A stretch of 64,000 nucleotides of DNA from a virus. Below, piece by piece: positions 9,064-19,013 of this stretch. Position 1 is the first letter of the stretch. Every line of letters begins with the position of its first letter. The notes below the pieces were generated by a model. The model worked only from the letters and a program-made list of their open reading frames with translations. It did not search any database and was not told the DNA's origin. Made by a program: the position numbers and the translations under genes. The stretch is from positions 62,001 through 126,000 of IMG/VR virus record IMGVR_UViG_3300014494_000005. One strand, written 5' to 3'.

Positions 9064-9072
9064 TATAAATAC
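9064..9072 (-). promoter_or_regulatory. Putative phage promoter element GTATTTATA
   Basis: Lies 16 bases upstream of the ATG of the 437-aa structural gene. Confidence 0.5.
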
Positions 9073-9086
9073 AGAATAATTATTTT

Positions 9087-10040
9087 TTATATTATCTTGT
9101 ATCTTGTATCTGCAAAAATACTATATGGTGAACCAACAGTATAATGACCAATACAATTACATATACTACTAATATTTGCTGATGCAGTAGTATATGATGA
9201 ACCATCAGTATTTGCTTCAGCACATAATACAATAACATCATTTGAATCAACGAGAAATGGTGCGAATGAACCACTACATGAAAATGCTAATCTACTAACT
9301 CTTCCACCACCACGAATACAAGCACCATTACAATAAACACTAACTGTACCACCTTCTGGGTCTGATGTTGCTCCTTTTACTACTGTCCAATTAATTGTTG
9401 GATAGAAACAATCGCCAGCAGTTCTTGTTATTGAATATATAAAACATGCACTTGATTCTACACTATCACCACTTCCAGATGTATCACAAAGACTACAAAG
9501 TGAAACTGTATTAACTAATGTTTGTTTACATTGAACACTGCCATATCCAATACCAACAGCACTTTTTGCAAATGCTCGAAAATATGTCATAGTATTTGAT
9601 GCAAGACCACATGCTAAATTACTAAAAGGAACTCCTGCACCAATTACAGAACAAGTTGAATTTATTTTCAAATAAGTTGGATAATTTGAGTAAATTAAAT
9701 TAGAATCTGTTCCCCATGCACTAAGTTGGGTATATAATATTCCATATTCCATAATTGGAGCATCACCTATAGTATTTACCTCACTATTATTTACAGGAAA
9801 TTCTGTTGGTAAAGCAGCACCTGCAGTACCAGTACTTACTGTCGGTGAAGCAAGTGTTGCTGGTAATGTTGTACCAGTAAGTATATTACCATAATATGCA
9901 GTACCATTAACAATAAAATATGCTCTATATTCATATATAGTACTTGCTGACAAATTTGGAATTGACATAGTATATGAATTACTTGCGAGAGGTCCTGCAG
10001 TCAGAGTTGTTGTTGTCCAAGTTGGTGTTGGTGTTGGCAT
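9087..10040 (-). CDS. Tail-tip protein with fibronectin III-like domains and Cys-rich C-terminal module
   Basis: 317 aa. It begins with a PTPTPT linker and an FN3-like strand pattern (IPNLSASTIYEYRAYFIVNG), followed by a second FN3-like unit. The last 130 residues are rich in Cys (CSLCDTSGSG, AGDCFYPTI, YCNGACIRGG) and end in HYTVGSPYSIF. The same C-terminal module ends the neighbouring 1509-aa protein (AGDCYY... TYTVGSPYLIS), so the two share an exchangeable surface or adhesion domain. It is probably a baseplate decoration or short fibre. It has its own promoter-like motif. Confidence 0.6.
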   Translation of the reverse strand: MPTPTPTWTTTTLTAGPLASNSYTMSIPNLSASTIYEYRAYFIVNGTAYYGNILTGTTLPATLASPTVSTGTAGAALPTEFPVNNSEVNTIGDAPIMEYGILYTQLSAWGTDSNLIYSNYPTYLKINSTCSVIGAGVPFSNLACGLASNTMTYFRAFAKSAVGIGYGSVQCKQTLVNTVSLCSLCDTSGSGDSVESSACFIYSITRTAGDCFYPTINWTVVKGATSDPEGGTVSVYCNGACIRGGGRVSRLAFSCSGSFAPFLVDSNDVIVLCAEANTDGSSYTTASANISSICNCIGHYTVGSPYSIFADTRYKII

Positions 10041-10064
10041 ATTATATTATTTTATTATATTATT

Positions 10065-10073
10065 TATAAATAC
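10065..10073 (-). promoter_or_regulatory. Putative phage promoter element GTATTTATA
   Basis: Lies 24 bases upstream of the ATG of the 317-aa FN3/Cys-rich gene. Confidence 0.45.
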
Positions 10074-10084
10074 TCATTATTTTA

Positions 10085-13000
10085 TTATTCTGGTGTTGGC
10101 TTACCACCACAACAGCAACAGCAAGAAATATTTGATGTTGTTTCACTTATTAAATATGGAGAACCAACAGTATATGTTCCAACACTATTTGTAATACCAC
10201 CAATCCAAAGTTCAGCAATATCTGATGCGCATTTTGTATTATCGCTTATAGCACATGTAAATAATTGTAAATTATCACTATGACATATAAGTTTAGTACC
10301 AAAACTACCATCATAATATCCACTACCTTTACCAAGATTAGCAACACTACAATTCCATCCACTAATTGTAGTACCATTACATTTTACACAAACACAAGTA
10401 ATATGATTTGCTGCACTTGTACCTTTACATATATAATAACAAATATTTACATAGTAACAATCACCAGCATTTGGTGGAGTAATAGTACCCGGTTGATATA
10501 CATTGGTAGGATAACAATATCCACCAGTACAAGTAATTACATTTACTACATGTGTTTGTGGTACACCATTTTGTTCAAATACAACAATTTTAGGTATTCC
10601 AACTGTTGGCGTATATATTGTACAGCCAGTTCTTGCAACTGTAGTTGATTGTATTGTAACACTTTGTGTTATACCTGCTGGAGTTGGTGGGGCAGGTGTT
10701 TGTGGTGTTAACCAAGTAATTGGTGTTACTCCACATACAGCAGATACTGTAAAAGTATTACTTATTTCACCAACAATAGTTACATTACATACTTGAGATG
10801 TTGCTGGAATATTTGTAAATAATGTTGGTGTTACATTAAATGTTGCAGTACTTCCAATTGGTCTGTATTGCATACCATACCATTGAACATCAGCATAACG
10901 TTGAATTGCATAACCACCAGTATAATAAAGTGCTGATGAAGAACTTGATGTACTTTGTTTTGTTTTACCTGATGGTGGTGTTGGGGGTGGTGTTGATAAC
11001 GTTTTTAATGATAATGTATTACCAGTATCCGCAAGAACATCTGAATGAACAACTGCTTTATAATTATATACAGTACCTTCTAATAAACCATTTATTGTAA
11101 AACTAAATGAATTAGTTGAAGGTTTACCTGATACAAAATGTTTTGTCCATGTTGTAGATGTTGATTTCTTATACATAACACCATATTCTCTTATAAGACT
11201 TAATCCGGTAATATTTTTACCACCAATATTTATCATCGAGCCAATACCAGCAGTACCTGCTTTAGTTTCAACATATAAATCAATAGGTGATGGTTCTGGA
11301 TTTTGTTTTATAATAAACATAGCACCATCATCGCCCAAATATTGTACTGTTCCTCTATATGTTAAATTACCAACACCAATAGGTGGAATAGAATTTCCAT
11401 AATCATAAGGATTTGGTTCTGGATTATAATAATATGTTGTTCCAGATGGAGAGACGTTTACACCTCTCTTATACATGAATTTTTGTTTAGTAAATACAGT
11501 ATTACGAATTAATAATCCACCCTTTTTTAATATAATTGTAGCTGACAATAATTGGTCTACAAATTTTTGAAAGAATGCATTATATTTACTTAAAAACGAA
11601 TATAAGTTTTCAAAAGTATATCCATTTGAATGCAAAGTATCTCCTGTTGGAAGCAATGCTCTTTGTAAATACATTTCATAAATTCTTAATAATGCAGGAT
11701 ACCAACCGCCTTTAAAATCTGATATAGTTTTTCTATTTCTTGCATTAATCATTTTTCTTTGAATTAATTCAATAAATTCTAAAAATGATAATTTACTTAT
11801 ATCCCCAATTCCAAAACTATCTGAAACAACTGGTGTGAATGCAGCATTTCCACCAACAAGATAATAAGCACTAAGAACATTCCCATATCTAAGACCATTT
11901 GGTAAATATACTTCGTATGGATTCATTACGTTAATATCATAATCTCTATATGGTTCTAATGCAATACCATCTACTAAAAATTTAATATCAGATGCTTTAT
12001 TTGCCTTATAATTTAATTTATAAACATACTTATTTGCACTAAGATTAAAATATATTTTACTATTATTAAAACTATCAATTCTTACCACTTCACTTCTTGC
12101 ATTAATATCATTACTACCATGAACTTCAACATATGCTACTTGAACTTCTGGATTAATTGCTAAAAATGAAATTACATCTGTATTTTGTAAAATAATTTGA
12201 CTATGACCAGTAGTATTATTTGGGTCAATAATATAATCTGCAGTAAATTGTGATGTGCCTTTTGTTAGTGCAATACCATTTATTGTTACTTGAACATCAC
12301 CACGTGGAAAACTTGGTAATGGAATATATGTATATGGAAATTGTGGTTTAATACGTGTTACAATATATTGAATCGTAATACCTGTAACTGGTCGTGTTCC
12401 ACCACTATAAATAAAAGTTGCTTCAATAACATCTCTACGATTATTTGAATTTGTTGCATAATTACCATTTAAAATTGTAAAACTATTTCCAGAAACACTA
12501 TAATCAGCACTTAAATATTCTGGGTCTAATACTTCTTCAGCAGTTAAATTACCCATACCAATAGGTGGAATATCACTACCATAACCATATGGGGGATTAA
12601 AAATACGTGGTGCGTTTAATAATATACCATTATAACGAACTTCAAAATAACCTTGAGTTTTATCATATGGTGTTGGAAGTTGAAATGTATTTGAAGTTCC
12701 AGTATAATCTAATGATATATTAACATATGAATATGGTAATGTATATCCACTATTATTTGCTGGAAAATCTACATTTTTAATATAATCATAAACATCATAT
12801 TCTATACCACGTGCCATATCTAATGCAATATCAACTTCTTTGGTATTAATTACAAGTTTACTATCTTTTTGATAATATTGTGGAGTATCATAATGAATTC
12901 TTGTTGTTGCACCCGTTTGAATCCAAGATTTTTTATTATCGACAGTTGAAGAAAGATTAAATCCTGCCATACGAAATACATCAAGATATGCTTGACCACT

Positions 13001-14614
13001 ATCTGTATCTCCTGAAATTTGAAAATAAAAATCATTAGTTTCTAATGGTGCAACAGGATAACCACTTGTATCATAAGGTAATGAATTTGAAGGAAAATCT
13101 TGTTGAGCAATATTAACACTATTTGGATTAATTTTACCATCAACAGTATAAACGTATTCTGTAATATTAATGAATGGTTCAGGTATACCAATCAATAAAA
13201 ACATTGATTTAATTGCTTCACGAGTTCCTTTTGATTTCCAAAAATAGTTCGTATTGTTTAATATTCTTCTCCATAATTCAATATCAATTTCTGCTGGTAA
13301 AAGATTTTCATTTAAATTTCTTTCTTCATCATTAACAGTTAAAAATCCTTGAACCAATTCATTTTCATTAACTAATGAAAAATAATCCCATCCAAATGTT
13401 CTGGACATATTTTTTATTAATTGGTCAGGTATATTATTTAATTTGTCATATGTAACTTTATTAATATAAACTAAAGAATCAATAAATTGTCTTAATTGGT
13501 CAAATTCTCTACCATAAATTCGTAGTAGTTTAGTTATTTTACCTTCTTCTGTTTGGTCATATGTTTTTAGTGAAGAAGGTGTTAAAAATCTTGCAATTAA
13601 ATCCGTTTTAATTTTATCATATTTTGCACCAATTGTTAATACAATTTGTAAAAATTTTTGATAATTTGGGGTGTTTATATCTATATTATATTTATCAGAT
13701 GTTGTCCAAAGCATTATTGCATCTGAATATATAATTGTACCATCATCAAGTAATGTGGGGTCTTTTAATACGAATTGAAATCCATCAGTTCCATTTCTTT
13801 GTGAAACGATATATTTTTCATAATCATTAAGTAATGCTCGATACTCTTCAAATATAATATTGTTTGGTTTTATATGAAAATCAACATTACCTGTTTTAAT
13901 TTTATAATTAGGTGTATTACCTGTTTTCATGAAAGAAAATGGGTCACCAGTAACTTGCACTTTCAAATAATATTTTGAAAGAGTATACATACTATTTGTA
14001 GAATTTCCTGTAAATCCAACTATAGGATAAAAAGATTCTGGAGTAAATGGTAACCAAACAACGTAATTATTATATGAAATATTTAAATTTTTAATATCAA
14101 CATCACTTGATGTAGTTGTATTTCCTGAATTAAAGACTAATCCAAAAATATTTGTTGTAAATGCTGTTGGTATATAAAATGTAGCAGTATTTCCAGTTGC
14201 ATTATATGAATAGCCAGAAAATGTTATATTACCACCACGAACTTTTTGAGAATTTGCAAAAAGACTTCCCGGATATGCAAGAATAATATTTTGTATTGAT
14301 ACTCTTAAAAATTCATAAGCAGAACCAAATCTAATAAATGTATTTAAATCTGATTTATCAAGATTCAATACAGCATTTGTTGTATATGTTTGTAATATTT
14401 GTGACTGAACATCAGTAACACCCATTGTTTCTAATGTAACTGGACGAACAAATGAACTAAGTGTATTGGTATAGTCTATGGTTAATTTACCATCAAAATT
14501 AGATGTAACATTAAAACTTCCAAACGTAAATATTGTTTTTGAAGGAAAGTCATTAAAAAAAGTTCCATTTAAATTTTGGTCGAGATTTGTGTTTATTACT
14601 TTTACTTTTGCCAC
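10085..14614 (-). CDS. Large baseplate wedge protein (P2 gpI/T4 gp7-like core) with FN3 and Cys-rich tail
   Basis: 1509 aa, GTG start; the promoter motif 16 bases upstream supports it. Residues of roughly 350-500 (LLRIYGREFDQLRQFIDSL, then SRTFGWDYFSL, then LWRRILNNTNYFWKSKGTRE and MFLLIGIPE) match the pattern of P2 gpI-like tail proteins found in large baseplate wedge subunits. The central 700 residues are beta-rich. Near the C-terminus are an FN3-like unit, a PPPTPP linker and a Cys-rich module ending in SCCCCCGG. It probably joins the inner baseplate to surface-exposed decoration. Fusing a Cys-rich adhesin-like domain to a wedge protein is unusual. Confidence 0.68.
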   Translation of the reverse strand: MAKVKVINTNLDQNLNGTFFNDFPSKTIFTFGSFNVTSNFDGKLTIDYTNTLSSFVRPVTLETMGVTDVQSQILQTYTTNAVLNLDKSDLNTFIRFGSAYEFLRVSIQNIILAYPGSLFANSQKVRGGNITFSGYSYNATGNTATFYIPTAFTTNIFGLVFNSGNTTTSSDVDIKNLNISYNNYVVWLPFTPESFYPIVGFTGNSTNSMYTLSKYYLKVQVTGDPFSFMKTGNTPNYKIKTGNVDFHIKPNNIIFEEYRALLNDYEKYIVSQRNGTDGFQFVLKDPTLLDDGTIIYSDAIMLWTTSDKYNIDINTPNYQKFLQIVLTIGAKYDKIKTDLIARFLTPSSLKTYDQTEEGKITKLLRIYGREFDQLRQFIDSLVYINKVTYDKLNNIPDQLIKNMSRTFGWDYFSLVNENELVQGFLTVNDEERNLNENLLPAEIDIELWRRILNNTNYFWKSKGTREAIKSMFLLIGIPEPFINITEYVYTVDGKINPNSVNIAQQDFPSNSLPYDTSGYPVAPLETNDFYFQISGDTDSGQAYLDVFRMAGFNLSSTVDNKKSWIQTGATTRIHYDTPQYYQKDSKLVINTKEVDIALDMARGIEYDVYDYIKNVDFPANNSGYTLPYSYVNISLDYTGTSNTFQLPTPYDKTQGYFEVRYNGILLNAPRIFNPPYGYGSDIPPIGMGNLTAEEVLDPEYLSADYSVSGNSFTILNGNYATNSNNRRDVIEATFIYSGGTRPVTGITIQYIVTRIKPQFPYTYIPLPSFPRGDVQVTINGIALTKGTSQFTADYIIDPNNTTGHSQIILQNTDVISFLAINPEVQVAYVEVHGSNDINARSEVVRIDSFNNSKIYFNLSANKYVYKLNYKANKASDIKFLVDGIALEPYRDYDINVMNPYEVYLPNGLRYGNVLSAYYLVGGNAAFTPVVSDSFGIGDISKLSFLEFIELIQRKMINARNRKTISDFKGGWYPALLRIYEMYLQRALLPTGDTLHSNGYTFENLYSFLSKYNAFFQKFVDQLLSATIILKKGGLLIRNTVFTKQKFMYKRGVNVSPSGTTYYYNPEPNPYDYGNSIPPIGVGNLTYRGTVQYLGDDGAMFIIKQNPEPSPIDLYVETKAGTAGIGSMINIGGKNITGLSLIREYGVMYKKSTSTTWTKHFVSGKPSTNSFSFTINGLLEGTVYNYKAVVHSDVLADTGNTLSLKTLSTPPPTPPSGKTKQSTSSSSSALYYTGGYAIQRYADVQWYGMQYRPIGSTATFNVTPTLFTNIPATSQVCNVTIVGEISNTFTVSAVCGVTPITWLTPQTPAPPTPAGITQSVTIQSTTVARTGCTIYTPTVGIPKIVVFEQNGVPQTHVVNVITCTGGYCYPTNVYQPGTITPPNAGDCYYVNICYYICKGTSAANHITCVCVKCNGTTISGWNCSVANLGKGSGYYDGSFGTKLICHSDNLQLFTCAISDNTKCASDIAELWIGGITNSVGTYTVGSPYLISETTSNISCCCCCGGKPTPE

Positions 14615-14630
14615 AGTCTTTACAATTTAA

Positions 14631-14639
14631 TATAAATAC
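14631..14639 (-). promoter_or_regulatory. Putative phage promoter element GTATTTATA
   Basis: Lies 16 bases upstream of the GTG start of the 1509-aa gene and directly downstream of a terminator, so it marks the start of a new transcript. Confidence 0.55.
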
Positions 14640-14647
14640 AATAAAAA

Positions 14648-14680
14648 GAAAAATCCCAAATCTAAGATTGGGATTTTTTT
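14648..14680 (-). terminator. Strong hairpin terminator, likely bidirectional
   Basis: AAAAATCCC and GGGATTTTT form the stem around a short loop (AAATCTAAGATT), with A and T runs on both sides. It separates the 300-aa baseplate gene from the 1509-aa gene. Confidence 0.8.
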
Positions 14681-14702
14681 GAAATTTAATTAAATTCGTT
14701 TA

Positions 14703-15605
14703 TTATAAACCATTTGTAACTGAATTAAAGTTTTGTGTTTCGTCTAGATTCACACGTTTTTCTTTGACTTCATATAATGGCACATTACCAACATCATCTT
14801 TTATTTCATAAATATTAAATTGTTTTGTAATAACCCTATTTTCATCGTAATATGTTAATATTCCATTGTCAACATCTTTAATTTGTTCACCAGCAACAAT
14901 ATTAGAAAGAGTATCAATTGTATTTGCAACTAAATCGACTTCAATTACAAGTGGTGAAAAAAATGTATTTGAAATAATAATTGTTTGATTTGGATTACCA
15001 ATAAATGGTGAAATATTTGGTTTTACGTCTGAAGAACTACTTGGTGTTAATTGTAAAAATAATAAAGAACCACTATCATCAAAACGATATCTAATAGCTT
15101 TTTGACTGGTATTTCCAACATTTTCACTAACAGGAACTACTTTATTTGAGGTTACTACATAACGAACAACATTTCTTATTTTTTTATTGGTAGTTGCATC
15201 AATATATTCAATTCGATATCCCTGTAATGCATTATTTGCTTTCATATTTGATGGTAATTGATTACTATCAAGTACAATTCCTCTTACACTTGGTAATGAA
15301 GATAATACACTACAATCAATAATTGTAGTTATGGTTTTTTTAGGTTTTATATATAATGTATAAATACCTAAATTAGAAAATACTGATGCTGGTAGTCTTA
15401 AATTATATAATCCTTCAAGAAGATTTTCATTACCAGAAATTTGTTCATCTGTTGGTAAATAATTATATGATAATATTTCAGAAGTATTTAATTTAAATAT
15501 ATCATTATTTAATGTTTCCCTATTAGGAATATAATTATAATAAATATCAATATCATCGATACTAACATCTGCTGGTCTTGTTATGCCAAATGTACCTACT
15601 GCCAT
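14703..15605 (-). CDS. Putative baseplate protein
   Basis: 300 aa of mixed beta composition, starting MAVGTFGITRPADVSIDDID. It has no motif I can name, but it lies between gp6/gp25-like genes and the large wedge gene and is followed by a strong terminator. Its place in the operon suggests a wedge or peripheral baseplate subunit. A promoter motif 16 bases upstream gives it separate expression from the glycosyltransferase gene before it. Confidence 0.6.
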   Translation of the reverse strand: MAVGTFGITRPADVSIDDIDIYYNYIPNRETLNNDIFKLNTSEILSYNYLPTDEQISGNENLLEGLYNLRLPASVFSNLGIYTLYIKPKKTITTIIDCSVLSSLPSVRGIVLDSNQLPSNMKANNALQGYRIEYIDATTNKKIRNVVRYVVTSNKVVPVSENVGNTSQKAIRYRFDDSGSLLFLQLTPSSSSDVKPNISPFIGNPNQTIIISNTFFSPLVIEVDLVANTIDTLSNIVAGEQIKDVDNGILTYYDENRVITKQFNIYEIKDDVGNVPLYEVKEKRVNLDETQNFNSVTNGL

Positions 15606-15621
15606 ATTATGTTTTATTATT

Positions 15622-15630
15622 TATAAATAC
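15622..15630 (-). promoter_or_regulatory. Putative phage promoter element GTATTTATA
   Basis: Lies 16 bases upstream of the ATG of the 300-aa baseplate gene. Confidence 0.5.
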
Positions 15631-15637
15631 GTTCGTA

Positions 15638-16483
15638 TTAAATTTTAATTTCATTTAAAACTTCCATTTCATATTTATCAATCAAAGAATAATTATGTGG
15701 AAATTCTTGTCTAACCTTATTTTTCATTAATGTGATATTTCTATCAGTAAATTTATAACCAAACCATAAATGAGTATATTTTTTTATATCACCAGCACGT
15801 GATTTATTATATTTAACAATTAATTCGTGTGTTAATATATCATATAATTTTAAATTATAATGAATTGAAACTAAATATGCCGTTAATTCTTCCATTAAGA
15901 TACTAAGATTTTTACCAGTTACTACACCATTTTTAATTCCTGTATGTAATTTATCAACCGCATTGAAATATATATCTCTGACCCTTTTTTTAATTCCAAA
16001 AGTGCCACAACTTGTAAATCTATTATCATATTCATTTAAATAAATTATATCATTTTCACTTAAAAATTTTTCATTATCTTTTACAAAATCACCCATAACT
16101 ATATATGAATCTTTTGCTGGTGTTATATCTTGTACCATAATATCCCAATAATCATTATTAATGAATTCACTAAATAAATCATCGAAAATAAAAACATCAG
16201 AATCAACATGTATAATATCATCATCAATTATTTTCATTGCATCTATTTTATAGGCATTCCAAAAATTAATATCATTTTTATTTTCTTTTATAATTATTTC
16301 ATCATATGGTATATATTTTATAAAAGAATTATATGCTTCTTCATTACAAATCATTGTTACATTACCATAATATTTATTTAATGTTAAATAACTTAAATAA
16401 AATGAATAAAAATTTAAAAAAACGTTTTTGTTACTATAAGGACTACCTTCTTTAAATTGTGCAAAAGATTGAATTATTTTCAT
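15638..16483 (-). CDS. Glycosyltransferase (DUF6734-like)
   Basis: 281 aa. The start MKIIQSFAQF, the segment NFWNAYKIDAM and the metal-binding DxD-type motif IIHVDSDVFIFDDLF resemble GT-A glycosyltransferases of the DUF6734 type, which are common in Bacteroidota. It would transfer a sugar from a nucleotide-sugar donor; the acceptor is unknown. It sits in the baseplate operon between two small structural genes with very short spacing, so it is co-expressed with virion proteins. That suggests modification of virion components, although modification of host surface sugar or DNA is possible. Confidence 0.65.
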   Translation of the reverse strand: MKIIQSFAQFKEGSPYSNKNVFLNFYSFYLSYLTLNKYYGNVTMICNEEAYNSFIKYIPYDEIIIKENKNDINFWNAYKIDAMKIIDDDIIHVDSDVFIFDDLFSEFINNDYWDIMVQDITPAKDSYIVMGDFVKDNEKFLSENDIIYLNEYDNRFTSCGTFGIKKRVRDIYFNAVDKLHTGIKNGVVTGKNLSILMEELTAYLVSIHYNLKLYDILTHELIVKYNKSRAGDIKKYTHLWFGYKFTDRNITLMKNKVRQEFPHNYSLIDKYEMEVLNEIKI

Positions 16484-16486
16484 ATT

Positions 16487-16933
16487 TTATGTATTACTTA
16501 CTATATTAAAAAATCTACCACCAGCATATGTCGTTAAATCAATTAAACTTTTTATATATTCTAATCTATAATTTAAATCGAATGCCGATAATTCTTGTCT
16601 TATTATAAATATGTCATTATTAATTTCTGGATTGCTAATAATATTTTCTTTATTAAAATCTTTATAATATGGCTTATTAATAAAATCTGGACTATTATAT
16701 CCTTGTCCAGTAAAATTAAATGTTGTTGTTGTCGCACTTCCAATATAAGTATCAATAAATTTAATTCCACCAATATAATAAACAACAATCACATTTTCTG
16801 TTGAATTATTATAGTCAACACCATCAGTTAATGTTGAACCACCGTCAATATATTGTTGAAAAAATAGAACTCCTTTAGTATATTTTTTTAATTCCGTTAA
16901 TCTACTATTTATTGTTGTGCCTGTTATTATCAT
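16487..16933 (-). CDS. Small putative baseplate protein
   Basis: 148 aa, tightly packed between the 73-aa gene and the glycosyltransferase gene. It is Tyr-, Asn- and Ile-rich with alternating hydrophobic strands in the first 90 residues and a helical C-terminus (FNLD-like LSAFDLNYRLEYIKSL). Its position next to gp6-like is where T4-like phages carry small wedge proteins such as gp53, but I see no diagnostic motif. Confidence 0.5.
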   Translation of the reverse strand: MIITGTTINSRLTELKKYTKGVLFFQQYIDGGSTLTDGVDYNNSTENVIVVYYIGGIKFIDTYIGSATTTTFNFTGQGYNSPDFINKPYYKDFNKENIISNPEINNDIFIIRQELSAFDLNYRLEYIKSLIDLTTYAGGRFFNIVSNT

Positions 16934-16944
16934 ATAATTAAATT

Positions 16945-17166
16945 TTATAATAAATTTCCAAGTCCAATTGGTTCTTCATAACCATAAGGCAAAGAATCAA
17001 TCATATCTGCATCAAAAAAACCAAAATCATGTGTTTCTTGTACAAGACAAATTTTAATGTAATAAACTGCAACTAAATTTGGAATAATAATTCTGCAATT
17101 ACCTTTACATCCAGATGTTGTTCCAGTAGTTAGTGCTTGAAGTATAGTTTTTTTAATTATTTCCAT
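16945..17166 (-). CDS. Small hypothetical baseplate-operon protein
   Basis: 73 aa, overlapping the stop of the gp6-like gene by one base, so translated by coupling. It carries a GTTSGCKGNCRIIIPNL segment and ends in LPYGYEEPIGLGNLL. A related PIGxGNLT string occurs twice in the 1509-aa wedge protein (PPIGMGNLTAEEV, PPIGVGNLTYRG), hinting at a shared structural peptide. No function is known. Confidence 0.5.
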   Translation of the reverse strand: MEIIKKTILQALTTGTTSGCKGNCRIIIPNLVAVYYIKICLVQETHDFGFFDADMIDSLPYGYEEPIGLGNLL

Positions 17167-19013
17167 TATCCCACTTTTTTTCTTAAAAACACTGTAATAT
17201 CTTTTTGTGGATATTTAATTTCAAACATTGAATCTTGCATTGAATGAATTGTATTATTAACCACAGAAATTTCACCAGTAGTTGTATTTACTATTGGTTG
17301 TGCGATTATATTATTTGAATATTGTCCACCTACTTTATTATAAACCGTTATACCAATAACATTTATAACACCATTTGCTGCCAAAATTTCTTTTTGGAGT
17401 TGACCAAGAAATATGTCTTGATTCATTTCATGTGTATTAATATCAAGAAAATTTATAACAAGTGTTATAATACTATTCGCAACTTGATTATCTGATATAT
17501 TTTCAACATATACATCAATATCAAATGCTAAATTAAATATTTGACCATCCCTGATTTCAATGTAATCATTAATCATTCGATATTGTGATAAATATTCTGC
17601 AATATTTGCTTTTAATAAAGAATTACTTGTATTAGATAATTTACCATCCGAACCAATACCAAGTATTGGAATAACCACTTTATTATTTTCTTTATATGCA
17701 TTGGCTCGAAATGGAGAGCCAAATTTTCCCGGCATTTTATATACCTGTAATAAGTAATCTGTTAATGTTACACTTCTTTCTTGACTTGAAAAATTATATT
17801 TGATTAATTGTCTAATTTGTTCTACACTCAAACCATCATTTCCACCAATTGCTGGAATTGGATTTGTTACTTTTAAACTTCTTTGTACTGTTTGGTTATA
17901 ATCTTGACGAGAACCTGCTATTCTAAGATTATATGAACCAAATTGTGTAAGCACATCAGTACCGATATTTGAACTAATACCGCCACCTGTTCTATATCGT
18001 ACAAATAATGTATAATTTGCTTTAAGTTTTTCACCTAAAGCAGTATTATTTAAAAAATTTTCAAGAAAATAAACATTACTTACACCTTCTTTTAGAAAAC
18101 CTTCTTTAAATGCATTTACATCAGCATCACCAGAACCAAATGTTAATTTACAATAACCTTGTGGAGTATATTCTTTAATGAATTTTTTTGTTACATCAAT
18201 CCATGTTGCAGATTTCAATCCTTGTGTATTTGTATTAGCACTTGAACTTTGTGTATCTTCAACAAATACACGTTGTTGCGCTAAATAATCAACTTCAAAA
18301 TATCTATTATTTGTATTATAAAATTCACTAATTGGTGGATTTGTTGTATAATTAGTTCCTTCTAAAAGTATTATATTTTCAATTTCAATTACATCTGGGT
18401 CAGGTAATGTTATACTAAAAAATGGTATTACATCTGTTGAATTAATTATTTTTTTATATATATTTGTTCCACCATTTATAACAACTTCTCTTTTAGTAAC
18501 AAAATAACTTACAGGAATACCATTTGAATCTAAATTTGGTATAATTCTACGATTAGGGTCACCTAAACTACTAAATGGTGAATTCCAATCAATATTTGAT
18601 TGAGTTTCAAAAATTTTACCACCACCAATTACTTGTGCCCCCATATCTAAAACAGGATAATATGATGAGTCTGGAGCATTACCTAAAACAGGAACTACTA
18701 CTGTAAAATCTACAACTGTAACACTTGGTCTTCTTGCAGGAATATTAAATCCCATATTTTTTGCAATATTAAGAATCGATGACTTTTGTTGTGCATATTC
18801 TAAAATATTTTCCTGAAACGCCCTATCAGTATTGATACTCAAGTTATTGGCAACACCAGCATTTAAATCAATAAGCATTGCACCAACGCTTGAATCGGTA
18901 AAATCTTTAAGTACTTCAGGATACATTTGTTTAATTAAGGAAATTAAATCCATTCTTATTTCACTAAATGTTCGTGAACCATATTGAATTATATTTGTTG
19001 TATTATTAGCCAT
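17166..19013 (-). CDS. Baseplate wedge protein, gp6-like (baseplate J family)
   Basis: 615 aa, similar in length to T4 gp6 (about 660 aa). The N-terminal LISLIKQMYPEVLKDFTDSS with GAMLIDLNAGVANNLSINTDRAFQEN is typical of the gp6/baseplate J family, which forms the ring around the hub. Later segments (TDYLLQVYKMPGKFGSP, and the NFLDINTHEMNQDIFLGQL region) also fit. It lies in the order gp25, [cargo], gp6, but two cargo genes have been inserted between the two baseplate genes. Confidence 0.82.
   Translation of the reverse strand: MANNTTNIIQYGSRTFSEIRMDLISLIKQMYPEVLKDFTDSSVGAMLIDLNAGVANNLSINTDRAFQENILEYAQQKSSILNIAKNMGFNIPARRPSVTVVDFTVVVPVLGNAPDSSYYPVLDMGAQVIGGGKIFETQSNIDWNSPFSSLGDPNRRIIPNLDSNGIPVSYFVTKREVVINGGTNIYKKIINSTDVIPFFSITLPDPDVIEIENIILLEGTNYTTNPPISEFYNTNNRYFEVDYLAQQRVFVEDTQSSSANTNTQGLKSATWIDVTKKFIKEYTPQGYCKLTFGSGDADVNAFKEGFLKEGVSNVYFLENFLNNTALGEKLKANYTLFVRYRTGGGISSNIGTDVLTQFGSYNLRIAGSRQDYNQTVQRSLKVTNPIPAIGGNDGLSVEQIRQLIKYNFSSQERSVTLTDYLLQVYKMPGKFGSPFRANAYKENNKVVIPILGIGSDGKLSNTSNSLLKANIAEYLSQYRMINDYIEIRDGQIFNLAFDIDVYVENISDNQVANSIITLVINFLDINTHEMNQDIFLGQLQKEILAANGVINVIGITVYNKVGGQYSNNIIAQPIVNTTTGEISVVNNTIHSMQDSMFEIKYPQKDITVFLRKKVG

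Noticed and set aside
10280-10648. Plus-strand ORF opposite the Cys-rich end of the wedge gene
   Set aside because: It is Thr/Ile/Ser low-complexity translation of the antisense of Cys- and Thr-rich codons, with no motif; the minus-strand frame is clearly coding.
15359-15367. Another GTATTTATA copy inside the 300-aa baseplate gene
   Set aside because: There is no start codon of a real gene nearby; it shows that chance copies exist.
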